NCBI GenBank assembly: GCA_034509735.1 | Contig: JACGWO010000002.1 | Span: 49,287,115 to 49,351,114 of the forward strand | Direction of reading: 5' to 3' | DNA from: Sesamum alatum | Lineage: Eukaryota; Streptophyta; Magnoliopsida; Lamiales; Pedaliaceae | DNA: 64,000 bases | Part shown: piece after piece, positions 34,546-46,393 of the stretch | How positions within the stretch are numbered: the stretch's first letter is position 1 | How the letters are laid out: every line of letters begins with the position of its first letter | Position numbers and translations under genes: made by a program | The notes under the pieces: generated by a model | The model's input: only the letters and a program-made list of their open reading frames with translations | What the model was told of the DNA's origin: nothing | Database searches by the model: none

Positions 34546-37500
34546 ATGGAACAGAAGCAGGTGATTTTGTCGGCATTGAGCGTGGGGGTAGGGGTGGGAG
34601 TTGGTCTCGGATTGGTTTCAGGTTCGGCGATTGGTCGATGGACTGGCGCTTCGACGTCTGCCGCGGCGGCAGGAGGCATCTCCGCCGATGAAATTCAGCT
34701 GGAGTTGCTTAGATTGGTTGTTGATGGAAAGGAGAGCAAAGTTACCTTTGATGACTTTCCGTATTATCTCAGGTGAATATTGGAGGAAGTAAATGAAAAA
34801 AGCGGATCTTTCCTGCTTTTCTGAATTCTGAAAAATTAAAAAAAAGAAAACGAAAATTCAGCGTCTTTTCTTTGTGTTGCTGCTTATATATTTACTTTTG
34901 GTGAGCGATTATGTCGGAAATGTTTGGTATAGCATCAGAACATTCGGTACATTCTTGATGCTTACCTTTACTCTGGATTCCTAACAATTGTAGTTTCTCC
35001 GGTTAAGAGTAGCTTTCATTTAGATTCTTTTTCTGTTGTTAAAAGAAATAGCTTTATGATTTATTTTTGCTCGTTACTAATAAGAGAAGCGATGAGTCCT
35101 TACTTTTTCCATTTTTCATGTTTTTCTTGTCATGTTTGTTCGTTTCGGCATAAGAATTTGTGGCCTCACTAGAAAAGTTTGTTACCATTGCTCGGGTAAT
35201 ATAATTCTCTTAAAATCTTTTAAGTTTGATTTTTCTTCCAAATCACAGAGAATTTGAGCCTTAGATCCTTTGGACCGAGCCAGTATTGTAGCTAAAATTA
35301 GCTTTATGTTTTCACGAGCAAAATAACTGAATATGCTATTGTCTACTCAGTCCTAAGTTTTTAATACGAGTCCCCACTTCGAAAAATGTGCCGTGAATTT
35401 TCACTGGACGATGCACAGATAAAATCGCTAACTTGACGGCAAGCTCTCCTGCTCCTGCGCAGGATATGTTGAAGTGTTGGGTCATATCCTCGCACGTAAA
35501 GGATTTAGAGTTTCTTAATAGTTTGGATTCAACTATTTGCTTTGTCTTCCTAAGTTAGGAACTCGAGAAAATTAACATAGAAATGATTCTTGAAATCGTT
35601 TTGCAAAAAGCTTGAGCCAATTTTATCATCATGTTATCATGTAAAAACAAATCTAATTCTCCCGTCTTTTGATGATTCGACAGTCAGCGGACCCGGGTGT
35701 TGTTAACGAGCGCAGCATATGTTCATCTAAATCACTTAGATGTCTCTAAGCACACTCGGAATCTTTCTCCTGCCAGTCGGGCTATATTGCTCTCAGGGCC
35801 TGCAGGTATCAACAGCTCTTATGCATTGCATATTTGGGTTTAAATCTAAATCTGCATCTTCAGTTCTTGTTGCTTTTAAGATTATTAATTATATATGTTT
35901 TTCGTAGAACTATACCAGCAAATGCTTGCTAAGGCTCTAGCGCATCATTTTGAAGCAAAGTTGCTACTCCTGGATGTAACTGACTTTTCACTTAAGGTGG
36001 TTTTTGGTTTGATGTCTTACCTCATAGTGATGATTCTTTTTGTATATTAGTGCTGAAAGATTTACTAGTTTTCTTTTTTGTCGTCTATCCACAGATGCAG
36101 AGCAAGTATGGTAGTGCCAAGAAAGACTCCGTAAGTCCTGTTTTAGTTCACTAATTTTAGTTTATGAGAGTTTTTTTGCTACTGTAAATTGCAAAAAACC
36201 TGGTTGACCAAAGGAGTGAAAACAGATAAGCATGCATACGATGTGATGATAGATTTAGTTTATCAAACATATATCCTTTTCATTTTTGTTTTTATGAGAT
36301 AAGATAAACCAATGTCCTTGGAGTAAAGATTGTACTAATTTCAAGATTTTGTATTGTAGTCGCTCCACAGATCTATCTCAGAAGCAACATTAGAACGGGT
36401 GTCCAGTTTTCTTGGTTCCTTCTCCATTCTTCAATCAAGAGAGGATAACAAAGGTATATTTTATGTTCATTTGAATTAATAACACTGTAAGCTTTTGAGA
36501 TGTGGGAGCATTCTCTAACTACTTGTGAATCGGAAAACATAAAACACCAGGTCGGATGTATTGTTTTTGCCACATATAGAAGAATGAGAAATGAAGTTTT
36601 AGTTGTTTGAAAAACTCACACTGGGAAGTGATTTGTCCTCCATTAATAGATTGTATATTGGAACATTCAGTAGTATGCCTTGCTACTTACAATTTGAAGC
36701 AATGAGACATAAAAGCAAACCTGCTACTAATTCAAGATATGGGTTTTGATTTTTTTATTTTATTTGTTCATACATCCAACATAATCATTTTGATGAATGT
36801 TATCTGGGTTATTTTAATTTCTCTTTATCAATTTTAGCAACTAACATAGTGTCGCTTACAAAAATATTGTACTGAAGGCACACTATGGAGGCAAAGCAGT
36901 GGATTGGATGCTACAGCAAGGTATGCTTAAATAATTCTATGCGGAACATGTAAATCCTATTTCAGATGGAATGTCTAATTGACCCTCAATTCTGCTCCTA
37001 AAGGAATACGGAAGGAGTCAATAATTCTCTAAAGCCTCGAAGATCTTCCTCTGTCTCTTCAGATATGTGTAGTAGCATCAGTTTCCAGTCATCCTCTTCA
37101 AATGCAGGTGTGCATATCTGTACTCCTCAACTGGAATCAATTGCTATGTCTATCTTTGTAAAAAGTTTAAAGTACATGGTCCAAAGTTTCATTTATTCAT
37201 AAGAATTACAGGGAAAAAGGTCAACTATGGTCCATTCTTAATCATGCCTCAAGTTTCTTTCCCTGAATATCTTATCTAGGCTTTTGCTGAAGCATTCCAC
37301 TCACTACCACTGTTCCACATGACCAAAACTTTATGTTTAATTGATTCAAGTTTCTATTGGGAAACACGACTTTTTTCTTAGGGTAAATTACAACAAACTC
37401 CTATGATATTTGGCAGAATTACGAATATCCTTTTGTTGTTTGGAGTTGTCAACTTTGTGCTTGCTGCATTTTTTTTGTTTAAAGAATTGTAAAATTATAA

Positions 37501-40500
37501 AAATACCGGACGAGGTGGATAGAAAAACTTGAAAAATTGTAAAAAAAAATTGTCCGCTTAGTCCATAAAAAATTTCAAATTTTTTTAAAAAACAAGTAAA
37601 ATTATAATTCATAAGTCCACAAGGGCATTTTGGTCGGTTTCACCACAAAAGATGGAAACCTTAAGGAGATTAATGGATTGGACTAGTTGTTGTACGACCC
37701 TTAAATTCAAGGGCATTGGTAACTTACCAAGCAATAATTTACCCTTTTTCCTATGCTTCTTTAGTTTGCATTAGTTCTGGTGATGAATTATACCATGTGC
37801 TTACCAGCCGGCATTTTTAGCAAATTTTTGCGTGAACTGTGAAATGATTATTTAGTATCTTACTGATCTTTCTTTTGACTCTGTTAGCTCCTTCCAAGCG
37901 TGTCAACAGCTGGTCTTTTGATGAGAAAGTTTTCCTACAGTCACTTTATAAGGTAATTGCGTGATCTGTTGATGACTCATGTCTGTAAATGAGTCCCAGC
38001 CATTTAAATATTTCTTTGGTTATCCCTTCTCTTGATATTATTTGATTATGTTGAAGGTGGCTGTCTTTGATATCTTTGTATGATCTTCACTACCCTTTCG
38101 TCTTATTTGCCGTAAGAAAATGTTGTCCTTGAAGTTTTTCTTGGATATTAATAAGAAAGATGTCACTTTCAGGTGTTGGTTTCAGTTTCTCAAAACAGTC
38201 GTATCATTCTCTATATCCGAGATGTTGACAGACTTCTTCTCCAATCCTCTAGAATACACAAATTCTTCGATAGAATGTTGAAGAAAATATCAGGATCAGT
38301 TTTGGTTCTCGGTTCCCGGATGTTGGATCCTGCTGAGGATTCTGCAGAAGTAGATGACAGGATTACTGTTTTATTCCCTTATAATATTGAGATCAGGCCC
38401 CCAGAAGATGAAAATCATCTTGTGAGCTGGAAAGCTCAACTGGAAGAAGATATGAAGAAGATCCAGTTCCAGGATAACAAGAATCATATAGCTGAGGTTC
38501 TTGCAGCAAATGATCTTGAGTGCAACGATCTAGGATCGATTTGTGATGCTGACACCATGATTCTCAGTAATTACATAGAGGAAATTGTGGTTTCTGCTCT
38601 ATCTTACCATTTGACGAATAACAAGGATCCTGAGTACCGGAATGGGAAGCTTCTTATATCAGCTGACAGGTAGATATAACAATTAGTTCTTTTTGAATGT
38701 TTAGGATTTTTATGCTGCAATATTCATGTTTAACTTCACTGCATTTGGTGCAGTTTGTCGCATGGATTAAGCATTTTTCAGGAGGGGAGAAGTGGCGGAA
38801 AATATACCCTTAGAATGGGCACTAATGCTGAATTATTCAAGGTAGGTTTTTTCACAGTTCTGCTTTTCCAAAACTTGGACAGGTTCGCAGAACTTAACTC
38901 TATTCAATTTTCTTTTGGGTATTGTTTCAATCAATATTAGGATGCTGAAGGGACAGACAACGCTGGATCAAAACCTGAAGCAAAGTCTGAAAACAGGAGC
39001 GATGGGGAAAAGCCAATTTCTTCATCAAAGACAGATGGTGAGAATGCATCAATCTCTAAGCCCCTGGTAAGTCCCAGACTACTTACTTTACGGTTATTAA
39101 CAGAATCAAGAATTGAGGTGAAAACATGACTGGAAACAACTGGTTCCTGCAGAGACACAGTTCCATACTTTGTAAACCTATTTTCTTGTGGAATCCACCA
39201 ACCTTTGAATCAATTTACCGATTTTCTCCAAAACTACCTTATTATAAGGAAAAAAAAAATCTGTATTCTGAACCTTCCACCTTCCTTCACATAGAATTAC
39301 TGTGTTTTTGTTCCTTCTGTCTAATGCGCTCCGTCTTGATTATGCCAGGAAGTCCCTCCTGACAATGAATTTGAGAAGCGCATAAGGCCTGAGGTTATCC
39401 CTGCAAATGAGATTGGAGTTACATTTGCCGATATTGGTGCTCTGGATGAGATAAAAGAATCACTTCAGGAGCTGGTCATGCTTCCTCTTCGAAGGCCAGA
39501 CCTCTTCAACGGTGGGCTTCTTAAGCCTTGCAGAGGCATACTGCTTTTTGGTCCCCCAGGTACAGGCAAAACAATGCTTGCCAAGGCCATTGCCAATGAA
39601 GCGGGTGCAAGCTTCATAAACGTCTCGATGTCGACAATCACTTCAAAATGGTTTGGAGAAGACGAAAAGAACGTTCGAGCTCTTTTCACTCTTGCAGCTA
39701 AGGTTTCACCTACCATAATTTTTGTAGATGAGGTTGATAGTATGCTTGGGCAGCGAACAAGAGTTGGAGAGCATGAGGCAATGCGGAAAATTAAAAATGA
39801 ATTCATGACACATTGGGATGGGCTATTGACAAAATCTGGAGAGCGCATCCTCGTTCTTGCAGCGACGAATAGACCTTTTGACCTTGATGAAGCAATTATT
39901 AGGCGATTCGAGCGAAGGTATATTTATAATATTGCATCCTGGTGCCCGTTTTACTTTGTTCTTGAACTATAAAACACTTCTTTGATTGAGCCCTTCTGTC
40001 CTTTAGAGTGGGTAAACACCTCTTGTACTATATTTCAGGTCTCATAAGGCCATTTACAACAATCACTGAGCTTTAGTCTTATGTTGAACAGAATTATGGT
40101 CGGTCTGCCTTCGGTAGAGAACAGAGAAATGATATTGAGAACCCTGCTGTCCAAAGAAAAAGTAGAAGACATAGATTTCAAAGAGCTCGCAATGATGACA
40201 GAAGGTTACAGTGGAAGTGATCTGAAGGTCCGTATTTTTACATAAAGTTGTCAAATTTATGTCTCATTCGTGAACTGACTTGTCTCAGTAACTCTTGGAA
40301 GCAGAATCTGTGTGTAACAGCAGCTTACCGACCAGTGAGAGAACTTATACAGCAAGAGAGACAGAAGGATAAGGTATATATTACATTAACTTATTCAACT
40401 TTTTCGATTTTAACTTCCCACAATATCTTTTAACATCAGCTGTTGACCATTTTTGTCTGTTTAAGGAAAAGAAGCAGAGAGACGAACAGGGGCAGAGCTC

Positions 40501-41049
40501 TGAAGACGCCTCTGCTCCCAAAGAAGAAACTAAAGAGGAAAAGGTGATTTCATTAAGGCCCTTAAACATGGCAGACATGAAGCTGGCAAAGAATCAGGTA
40601 ACATGAGTCCTCTAAATTTCTAATGTGCAAGTCGTTAAATTCTTCTTCTATTTCTCTTAAAGGCCTTTCACTTTCGTATCCCTAAACAAAGTTTCGACTG
40701 ACTCCTCTCACCTCAGCCATTTGTTTTCACCTTGTTTAAGCTTCTAATTTATACTGAGCTTAGGATACGAACGATTTAATCAGGGGCTAGTGAATCCTCT
40801 AAACATGTAACAAACCAGACAAATTGCTTGTTTACCAACATGATCGTGATCCAAACACAATTTTCAACTTGCTTCAAATATGAAAAGTTAAAACTTTTAC
40901 GGATTCCTAAGGAATTTACGTAATGTATCCTGCAGGTTGCTGCCAGTTTTGCTTCCGAGGGATCAATTATGGCTGAGCTAAAGCAATGGAACGAGCTATA
41001 TGGAGAAGGAGGTTCACGAAAGAAACAGCAGCTAACTTACTTCCTTTAG
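34546..41049 (+). CDS. Membrane-anchored AAA+ ATPase, MSP1-like (DAA1/At4g28000 group), 16 exons
   Basis: Exons: 34546-34772, 35684-35805, 35908-35996, 36095-36130, 36360-36453, 36878-36920, 37004-37107, 37888-37952, 38173-38669, 38754-38841, 38941-39066, 39349-39917, 40092-40227, 40305-40373, 40466-40597, 40936-41049. All are GT-AG; total 2511 nt, 836 aa. Residues 6-25 form a glycine-rich hydrophobic segment ([20 protein letters not shown]), a likely membrane anchor. The middle ([27 protein letters not shown]) resembles a degenerate ATPase module. The C-terminal AAA+ domain has Walker A GPPGTGKT (~565-572), Walker [10 protein letters not shown] (~621-629) and the arginine-finger region RRFERR. 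The C-terminus is [13 protein letters not shown]. Family members related to MSP1/ATAD1 extract mis-inserted membrane proteins; Arabidopsis DAA1 is the named plant member. The exact substrate is unknown. Intron 7 holds a MITE. Confidence 0.94.
37381..37744. mobile_element. 364-bp MITE of the GGGTAAATTA family in intron 7 of the AAA+ gene
   Basis: GGGTAAATTACAACAAACTC at the left and the complementary AATAATTTACCC at the right, with ATATTTGGCAGAATTACGAA inside. Flanks TTTTTCTTA (37372-37380) and TTTTTCCTA (37745-37753) agree at 8 of 9. It lies in the 780-base intron 37108-37887. Confidence 0.85.
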
Positions 41050-41600
41050 ATCATCAGAAATTCGCATCTGGAGACGAGCTTACATGACAAATGCCTGAGA
41101 AGTAAAAAACGCAAGTGTTGGATGAAAATTACGAGCCACCATTGAAGGTTAGTAAACCGGAAGCTCGGCTATCAGTCCTCGTAGCAAATGAATCTTATTT
41201 GTCATCTCTAAAGCTTATATTGTTCGGACTCGTATTGGACTGCTGCATTCATACATATATTGTTTTGAAGAATTGAGACTGGACGATTTAGCCATACCTG
41301 CTAGTAATGTTATACTTGCCAGCATCAAGAAAGTGAAATGAACTTGTGAAGGAAAATGTGATTGGAATGGTTTGTTACAATCTACAGAAAGCTACATTAT
41401 TCCGCATATTGTACATTCATGTGTAAATCTAGTGCGATTTTTAGTTCATTGGTTGTTCCATTTCTGTTTCGAACTATGAAAGTAATCAATCATATGGACT
41501 ATGAGATTTTGTTATAAGTTTGGTTTTGGTATCGTATTCTAAGTGTTTGAACTGTTCATTTATTTACCGTGATAGTATGCAAGTCGGAAAGACTTGCAGT
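41050..41600 (+). other. 3' UTR and downstream region of the AAA+ gene
   Basis: No further coding sequence after the stop at 41047-41049. The transcript probably ends between about 41300 and 41480; AATCAATCATATGG near 41490 is not a clear poly(A) signal, so the end is not fixed. Confidence 0.45.
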
Positions 41601-41605
41601 GCCAT

Positions 41606-42014
41606 AAAAAATAAGCTACTTTATTGAAGTTCGACATAATTATAAATATTCCACTCATATAAAAAATAATTACGTAACTGTTTTACTCTTGTTGAATTTT
41701 TTATTTTTTCAAAAAAAAAACATTTGAAAAAATATTAAAAAATTTGAGGGTGGGTAAAATAAATAATTCATAAAGAATATTAGTTCATATAAATATTTTA
41801 GAAAATTCTAAAAATAATATAAATTTGTAACTTATATTCCAAATGGGCATTTTGGGTGGTTTTCCACAAAAATTAGATGGAAACTTAACAGAGTCTAACG
41901 GAATTAACTCGTTGTTGGACAAAAGTTAAAGTCAAATGATATTTGTAATTTTTCGAACAACGAAGAGGTACTTGTAATTATGTCAAAACTTAGGATAGGT
42001 GTAATAATTTATCC
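41606..42014. mobile_element. Degenerate MITE of the GGGTAAATTA family
   Basis: AATAAGCTACTTTATTGAAG with CGACATAATTATAAATATTC at the left pairs with TAATTATGTCAAAACTTAGG...GTAATAATTTATCC at the right. Internal GGGCATTTTGG and CAAAAATTAGATGGAAAC phrases match its relatives. The target duplication is eroded. Confidence 0.6.
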
Positions 42015-42529
42015 TTCACATATTTTGGAAAAAATATAATTAAATATAATTTGTCAATTATTACTCTATCAAAAGTATTTTCCGTGCTATTGTTTCGAGT
42101 AACCAGTTTTTGGGGTTTCTTCTTTCTTAACATACGAAGAGTAATTTAAAATGGTTTGTGGAATTAGTTCCTTATTGGCTCCCAAATAATAATTGTTCCA
42201 AAAATTTTATGATGTTTACTCATCATTCTTTTCTCATCTTAAATTTCTATTAATCTTTTTTATGTAGTACAAATATAAAGCTTAAGTTAATAATCATTTT
42301 CAACATACAATTTCTCGTCAAAATTAAGTAAAACGCTTCATGTGATATTGAAATTTAAATTTGTAACTATGCAAAATTTCGCTTAGTTTAAATTTTTTGA
42401 ATTCACAGAAGCATATTGAAAGGGTCCAAAAATATTGCAATAAAACACGATTTTACTTCAATCGCCCTCTGCTTTTAGAAAATACCTGTGTACGGTAATA
42501 GATCCACTTCCATCCCAACATCAGCCGGA
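42015..42529. other. Intergenic, nothing recognised
   Basis: AT-rich, with no coding frame or element boundaries noticed. Confidence 0.4.
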
Positions 42530-42539
42530 TAGGGATTTT

Positions 42540-42960
42540 GGATAAATTACAGCTATTTTTTTTTAGATTTGGTATAATTATAAATACTTTTTCGTTGTTT
42601 GAAAATTATAAATATCCCATTGATGTTTGTAACCGTCTAACAAATAACCAATTTCCATTCATTTTTATGGGTGAACTGACCAAAATGCCCTTATGCACTG
42701 AATTATCTTTTATTTAATTCTTAACAAAATTTGGACTACAATGAGCAGGGAGAGGTTTTTTTAAGTATTTTACACAGTAGAGCAATAATGCAATTATTAC
42801 TGATTTTTTTACGATTTTAGTAAAAATTTAAGGGCAAAATGATCAATTTCAAATATTTGGTTAAAAATTACAAACCTCAGAGGGTATTTATAATTTTTCA
42901 AATAACATGGGGATATTTATAATTATATCAAATCTCAGAGGAGGTGGTTGTAATTTACCC
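42540..42960. mobile_element. ~421-bp MITE of the GGGTAAATTA family
   Basis: Begins GGATAAATTACAGCTATTT, ends GAGGTGGTTGTAATTTACCC. The interior carries ATGGGTGAACTGACCAAAAT and ATGCCCTTATGCACTGAATT, as in the copies at 21110 and 62107. Flanks TAGGGATTT (42530) and TAGGAATTT (42961) agree at 8 of 9, with the left boundary uncertain by one base. Confidence 0.8.
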
Positions 42961-43063
42961 TAGGAATTTTTCCTCCCCAGCTTGGAAAGAACCAACTTGT
43001 ATACTATCAAATATTTGGAAAAATAAGGGGTAAATTTTATCGACTATTTTAGATTAAATTTAA

Positions 43064-43340
43064 GGGATAATTTCATTTACGCCTGTGACTTATGGTTTGT
43101 TTGCCCAAGTCATACTTACTTTTTGTATAATTACATAAATCATCTCTGACAGTTGGGTAGTTTTGTATAATGATGTTAACATTTATAGGAGATGTATGTG
43201 TAATTTTTCAAAAAGTAAAGTGATTTGTGTAAATGATATTGACGTTTTTAATAAATGTATGTATATGTATAATTATCTAAAAAATAGATGTGGTTTGTAT
43301 AAAACATACCATATGTCAGGAAGTGTGAACATAATTACCC
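43064..43340. mobile_element. 277-bp MITE, Mutator-like (GGATAATTNCATTTAC family)
   Basis: GGGATAATTTCATTTACGCC at the left pairs with the complement of the right end (GGGTAATTATGTTCACAC), followed on both sides by a TGACATATGGT-like phrase. Flanks TAAATTTAA (43055-43063) and TAAATTCAA (43341-43349) agree at 8 of 9. Confidence 0.8.
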
Positions 43341-43416
43341 TAAATTCAATTGCCCAAATGCTCCTTATTCTTCGTAAACTTACAAGGACACTTATGAAGA
43401 AGTGTCAATGTAGTTT

Positions 43417-43689
43417 TTTTTTTTTTTTTTTTTTTTTATTTTTAAAATAAAACGATTAGAATTAATTTTGTCAATATCAATAATAGACAGAGACAAATAC
43501 AACATTCTTATCGACAATATCACATATACTAACATCTTACTATTGCAACAACTAATAACCTACTATACAGTAGAAATAAATAAACCTACTATGCAGTAGA
43601 AACAAATCATCCCACGCAGGGGATTCAAATCCATGACCTCTACGATCATGGGGCCTCAACTTCGCCAACTGAGCTAGACTTCATTGGCT
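43417..43689 (-). mobile_element. tRNA-derived SINE (family 1) with 12-bp TSD and A tail
   Basis: Minus-strand order: GCCAATGAAGTC, an A box in CTAGCTCAGTTGGCG, an anticodon-like arm GGCCCCATGATC, a B box GGATTTGAATCC, a tRNA-unrelated body, and a long A tail (T run on the plus strand from 43414). TCAATGTAGTTT occurs at both 43405-43416 and 43690-43701, a perfect 12-bp duplication expected of target-primed retroposition. Confidence 0.88.
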
Positions 43690-43774
43690 TCAATGTAGTT
43701 TACCTAAAGAGATGTATTTATAAAATTTTACCCTTGAATAGAAACTGTACTTGCTACAATTGCAATTTTAAATA

Positions 43775-43862
43775 GGGTAAATTACGTCGATCTCCCTTGA
43801 GGTTTGGCATAATTACAAATACCTCTTTAATGTTTAAAAAATTATAAATACCCCCTAACAAA
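43775..43862 (+). mobile_element. Truncated MITE end of the GGGTAAATTA family
   Basis: GGGTAAATTACGTCGATCTC with CCTTGAGGTTTGGCATAATT and TAAATACCCCCT match the left arm of the family. No matching right end was found, so the element is broken or overwritten. Confidence 0.6.
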
Positions 43863-44620
43863 AAAAAGAGGAAAACAAATAATTAAAAAAAATAGTAAAA
43901 TATCAACCTATCCAAATTCTGACAAAATTTATTTTTCGTTATCTTTAAAAATATTAAATATATAATGTAACATATGCATTTTAATAAATAACATGTGTCA
44001 ATGAACAAAGATGAATTTACAACAAAAGTAAGTCTATTTTAGTCATATTAATTAGTCTCCTTGATTTCTAAATGAATAAAATTTTGAGAAAGTGAACATA
44101 TATTGAAGCGAGATTTGTAATTCTCAAAATTTTATTTTATTTAGGCAAAAATACTATAAATTTCTCACCCGATATTGTAAAGAAAAAAAAAAAAACAAAA
44201 AGAAGAAGAAAAACATAATTACAGAAGGATAATTACAAAAATTAGATAGTTTTAAGAGAAATAAAAAATAAAATAAAATAAAATAAATGAATTTTGTATG
44301 AGAAACTTATTATACATGCTTTGTATTGGGGAAAAAAGAAAACATATGCAAATAAAAGAAAGATGAAATTACGGAAATAAAAATAAGATGATGAGCACAA
44401 TCAAATTAGAGAAACACATGAAAAAAATACACTTTCAAAAATAATAAAAAAATAATCGAACTAAATATGAAAGAGAAAATTAAATCATGTGACAGCATAT
44501 CAATGAATAATTTAAAACACTTTTTCTCAAAGAGGAACAACTTTGACAAATAAATAGTTTGTGTAAGTATAAGCAATAAATTGTCAACTAAAATAATTAC
44601 ACATTGTTAGAATAAATTAC
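43863..44620. other. A-rich intergenic, nothing recognised
   Basis: Long A-rich tracts (44180-44300) and a (AATAAA)n-like run near 44265-44285. No coding frame or ends recognised. Confidence 0.4.
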
Positions 44621-44628
44621 TCCAGAAC

Positions 44629-45750
44629 ATGGATTAAATGCATAATTGATCCTGTAACTTAACCCTGTTGGCATTTTAGTTCATTAAATATTTAGGATAG
44701 CAAAATAGTCCCGTAATTTTTAATTTCTCGCAATTTTACCGAAAAAATTTTAAGTCACCGAAAAATCGCGCATGGGCCGCACGTGATGCAGAAAAAATGG
44801 AGGTTCTTCTCTCATTGGTTGATTAATTGATGACGTGGATAACGGAGGTGGAGTGTGTTTTTTTTTTTTTATAAAAAAAAGGTGACATTGGTTTAGGAGT
44901 ACTATGAGATGGTGGTGAGTCGGGCATGACTGAAAAGAGTGTGATGACGGAAAGGATTAGCGGTATAGGTCCGCCGTGACGAGGTGAACCTAGGGGCGGT
45001 TGATCACCGGCGATAGAGAAACGATGGTAAAATCGAGGGTGGAATTCACGCACAAAGAGGGAGAGAGATCCGGCTGGAGAGGGTGACCAAAATGGATGAA
45101 TGTGGGCTCAAAAAGTTCACCATAAGCAGGGGAATCTTTTGGTGATGGTGCGGTAGAAAAAAGTGGTCGAACGGCGACGAATCAACGGCATGGAGCAAAG
45201 AGAATCTAGGGCTTGCAAACCTGTTGTTTGGTGCGAGTGAGGGCGCGTTACAGATTTGATCGGGGCACGCGCTGCATGATTGGGATCGACATCATGAGGC
45301 GCTACTGATGGTGGTGCTCGTGGCCAGATACACACCAAAAAAAGTTTCCGATGGCTGAGCCGCGAATATAACGATGGTAGTGGTCGGCGATCACTGATGG
45401 GGTGGAGTTGATTTGTGGTGGTGAGGTGGGTTAGTCATACCTGACTCACCACCAACTCACCAAGTCAGCAAAGGTGACATGACAGTTTCTTGCCACATCA
45501 TATTTTTTTTAAGTCAGTAGTGGCCCACACCACATTAGCGTCATAGCAACCAATCAAAAGTTGGGCACCAATTTTACATCAGTACGTGCATCTCATGTGC
45601 CATTTTTTGGGGAGTTTTAAAATTTTCGGTACCAGAGGTCTTTAAATCACGACTTTGAAAAAGTTGGAGGATCATTTTACTACCCTAAATACATGAAAGA
45701 CTAAAATGCCAATGAAGTTAAGTTACAGGAAAATTTTGCGTTTAATCCCC
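44629..45750. mobile_element. 1.1-kb long-TIR element with GC-rich interior (Pack-MULE-like)
   Basis: The left arm GGATTAAATGCATAATTGAT with CCTGTAACTTAACCCTGTTG and GGCATTTTAGTTCATT is matched by the complement of the right end (GGGATTAAACGCAAAATTTT, CCTGTAACTTAACTTCATTG, GGCATTTTAGTCTTTC). The similarity continues as an imperfect TIR of roughly 200 bases (to CCAATCA/TGATTGG). A CCAGAAC phrase occurs at both borders, suggesting a 7-9-bp target duplication. The ~650-base interior (44830-45480) is markedly more GC-rich than its surroundings, like captured gene sequence, but its frames match nothing I recognise. Confidence 0.72.
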
Positions 45751-46393
45751 AGAACTTTGAATACAACAACATGAAATCAGAAAGAGGAAAAAATAATATA
45801 AAAATAAAAATCCTAATAATAGAGGATCGTGTATTCTTTATACAAAATCAATTGTTGTTATATCACAAAAATATATGTATACATCACTAATAATGTAGCC
45901 AAGTAATCATCTCAAATGAAAACCATCACCCATGCATTACAATGGCTAAGTTTGAGTAGACCACAAAAAATGGCGGTATAATGTTGCACCCTGGGTTGGC
46001 CTTTGCTCTCATTATGAAATTTTGAACAGTTTTCGTTCATTATTGCTTGTTTTTGGTGTTCTTAAAATATATTGATTCGTGTTTCCTTATTTTCATGCAG
46101 TTTTTTATTGATTTAGTTTGTGTACTAATTAATAAATTAAAATTCTTGATAAAATTAAACCAACCAATTATATCTTTTTCCTGCCAAATTTTAAAGATTT
46201 TATTTTGTTAATTGATTTTCTTTTAAATAAAGAAATTCAGTTATTGCTAAAATTAAATCAACTAATCAGATTTTTTCATGATAATTAAATAATTCAAAAT
46301 TCTAAGAGTGATGTAAGTTTGGAATAATGAATGATGGATTCAAAATTATGTGGTTAAAATTAAAACTAAATGATAGTGATAAGCTAGATAGTA
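45751..46393. other. AT-rich intergenic, nothing recognised
   Basis: No coding frame or element boundaries noticed before the first Helitron 5' end. Confidence 0.4.

Noticed and set aside
34371..34679. 102-codon antisense frame rich in PTPTPTPT at the AAA+ gene start
   Set aside because: Antisense of the glycine/valine-rich membrane anchor codons; no independent support.
43612..43685. tRNA gene on the minus strand
   Set aside because: A and B boxes are good, but the cloverleaf is imperfect and the segment is the head of a SINE with a body, A tail and 12-bp target duplication.
45117..45338. 73-codon minus-strand frame in the long-TIR element
   Set aside because: GC-rich cargo with no recognisable domain and no ends; kept as a cargo observation, not as a gene.
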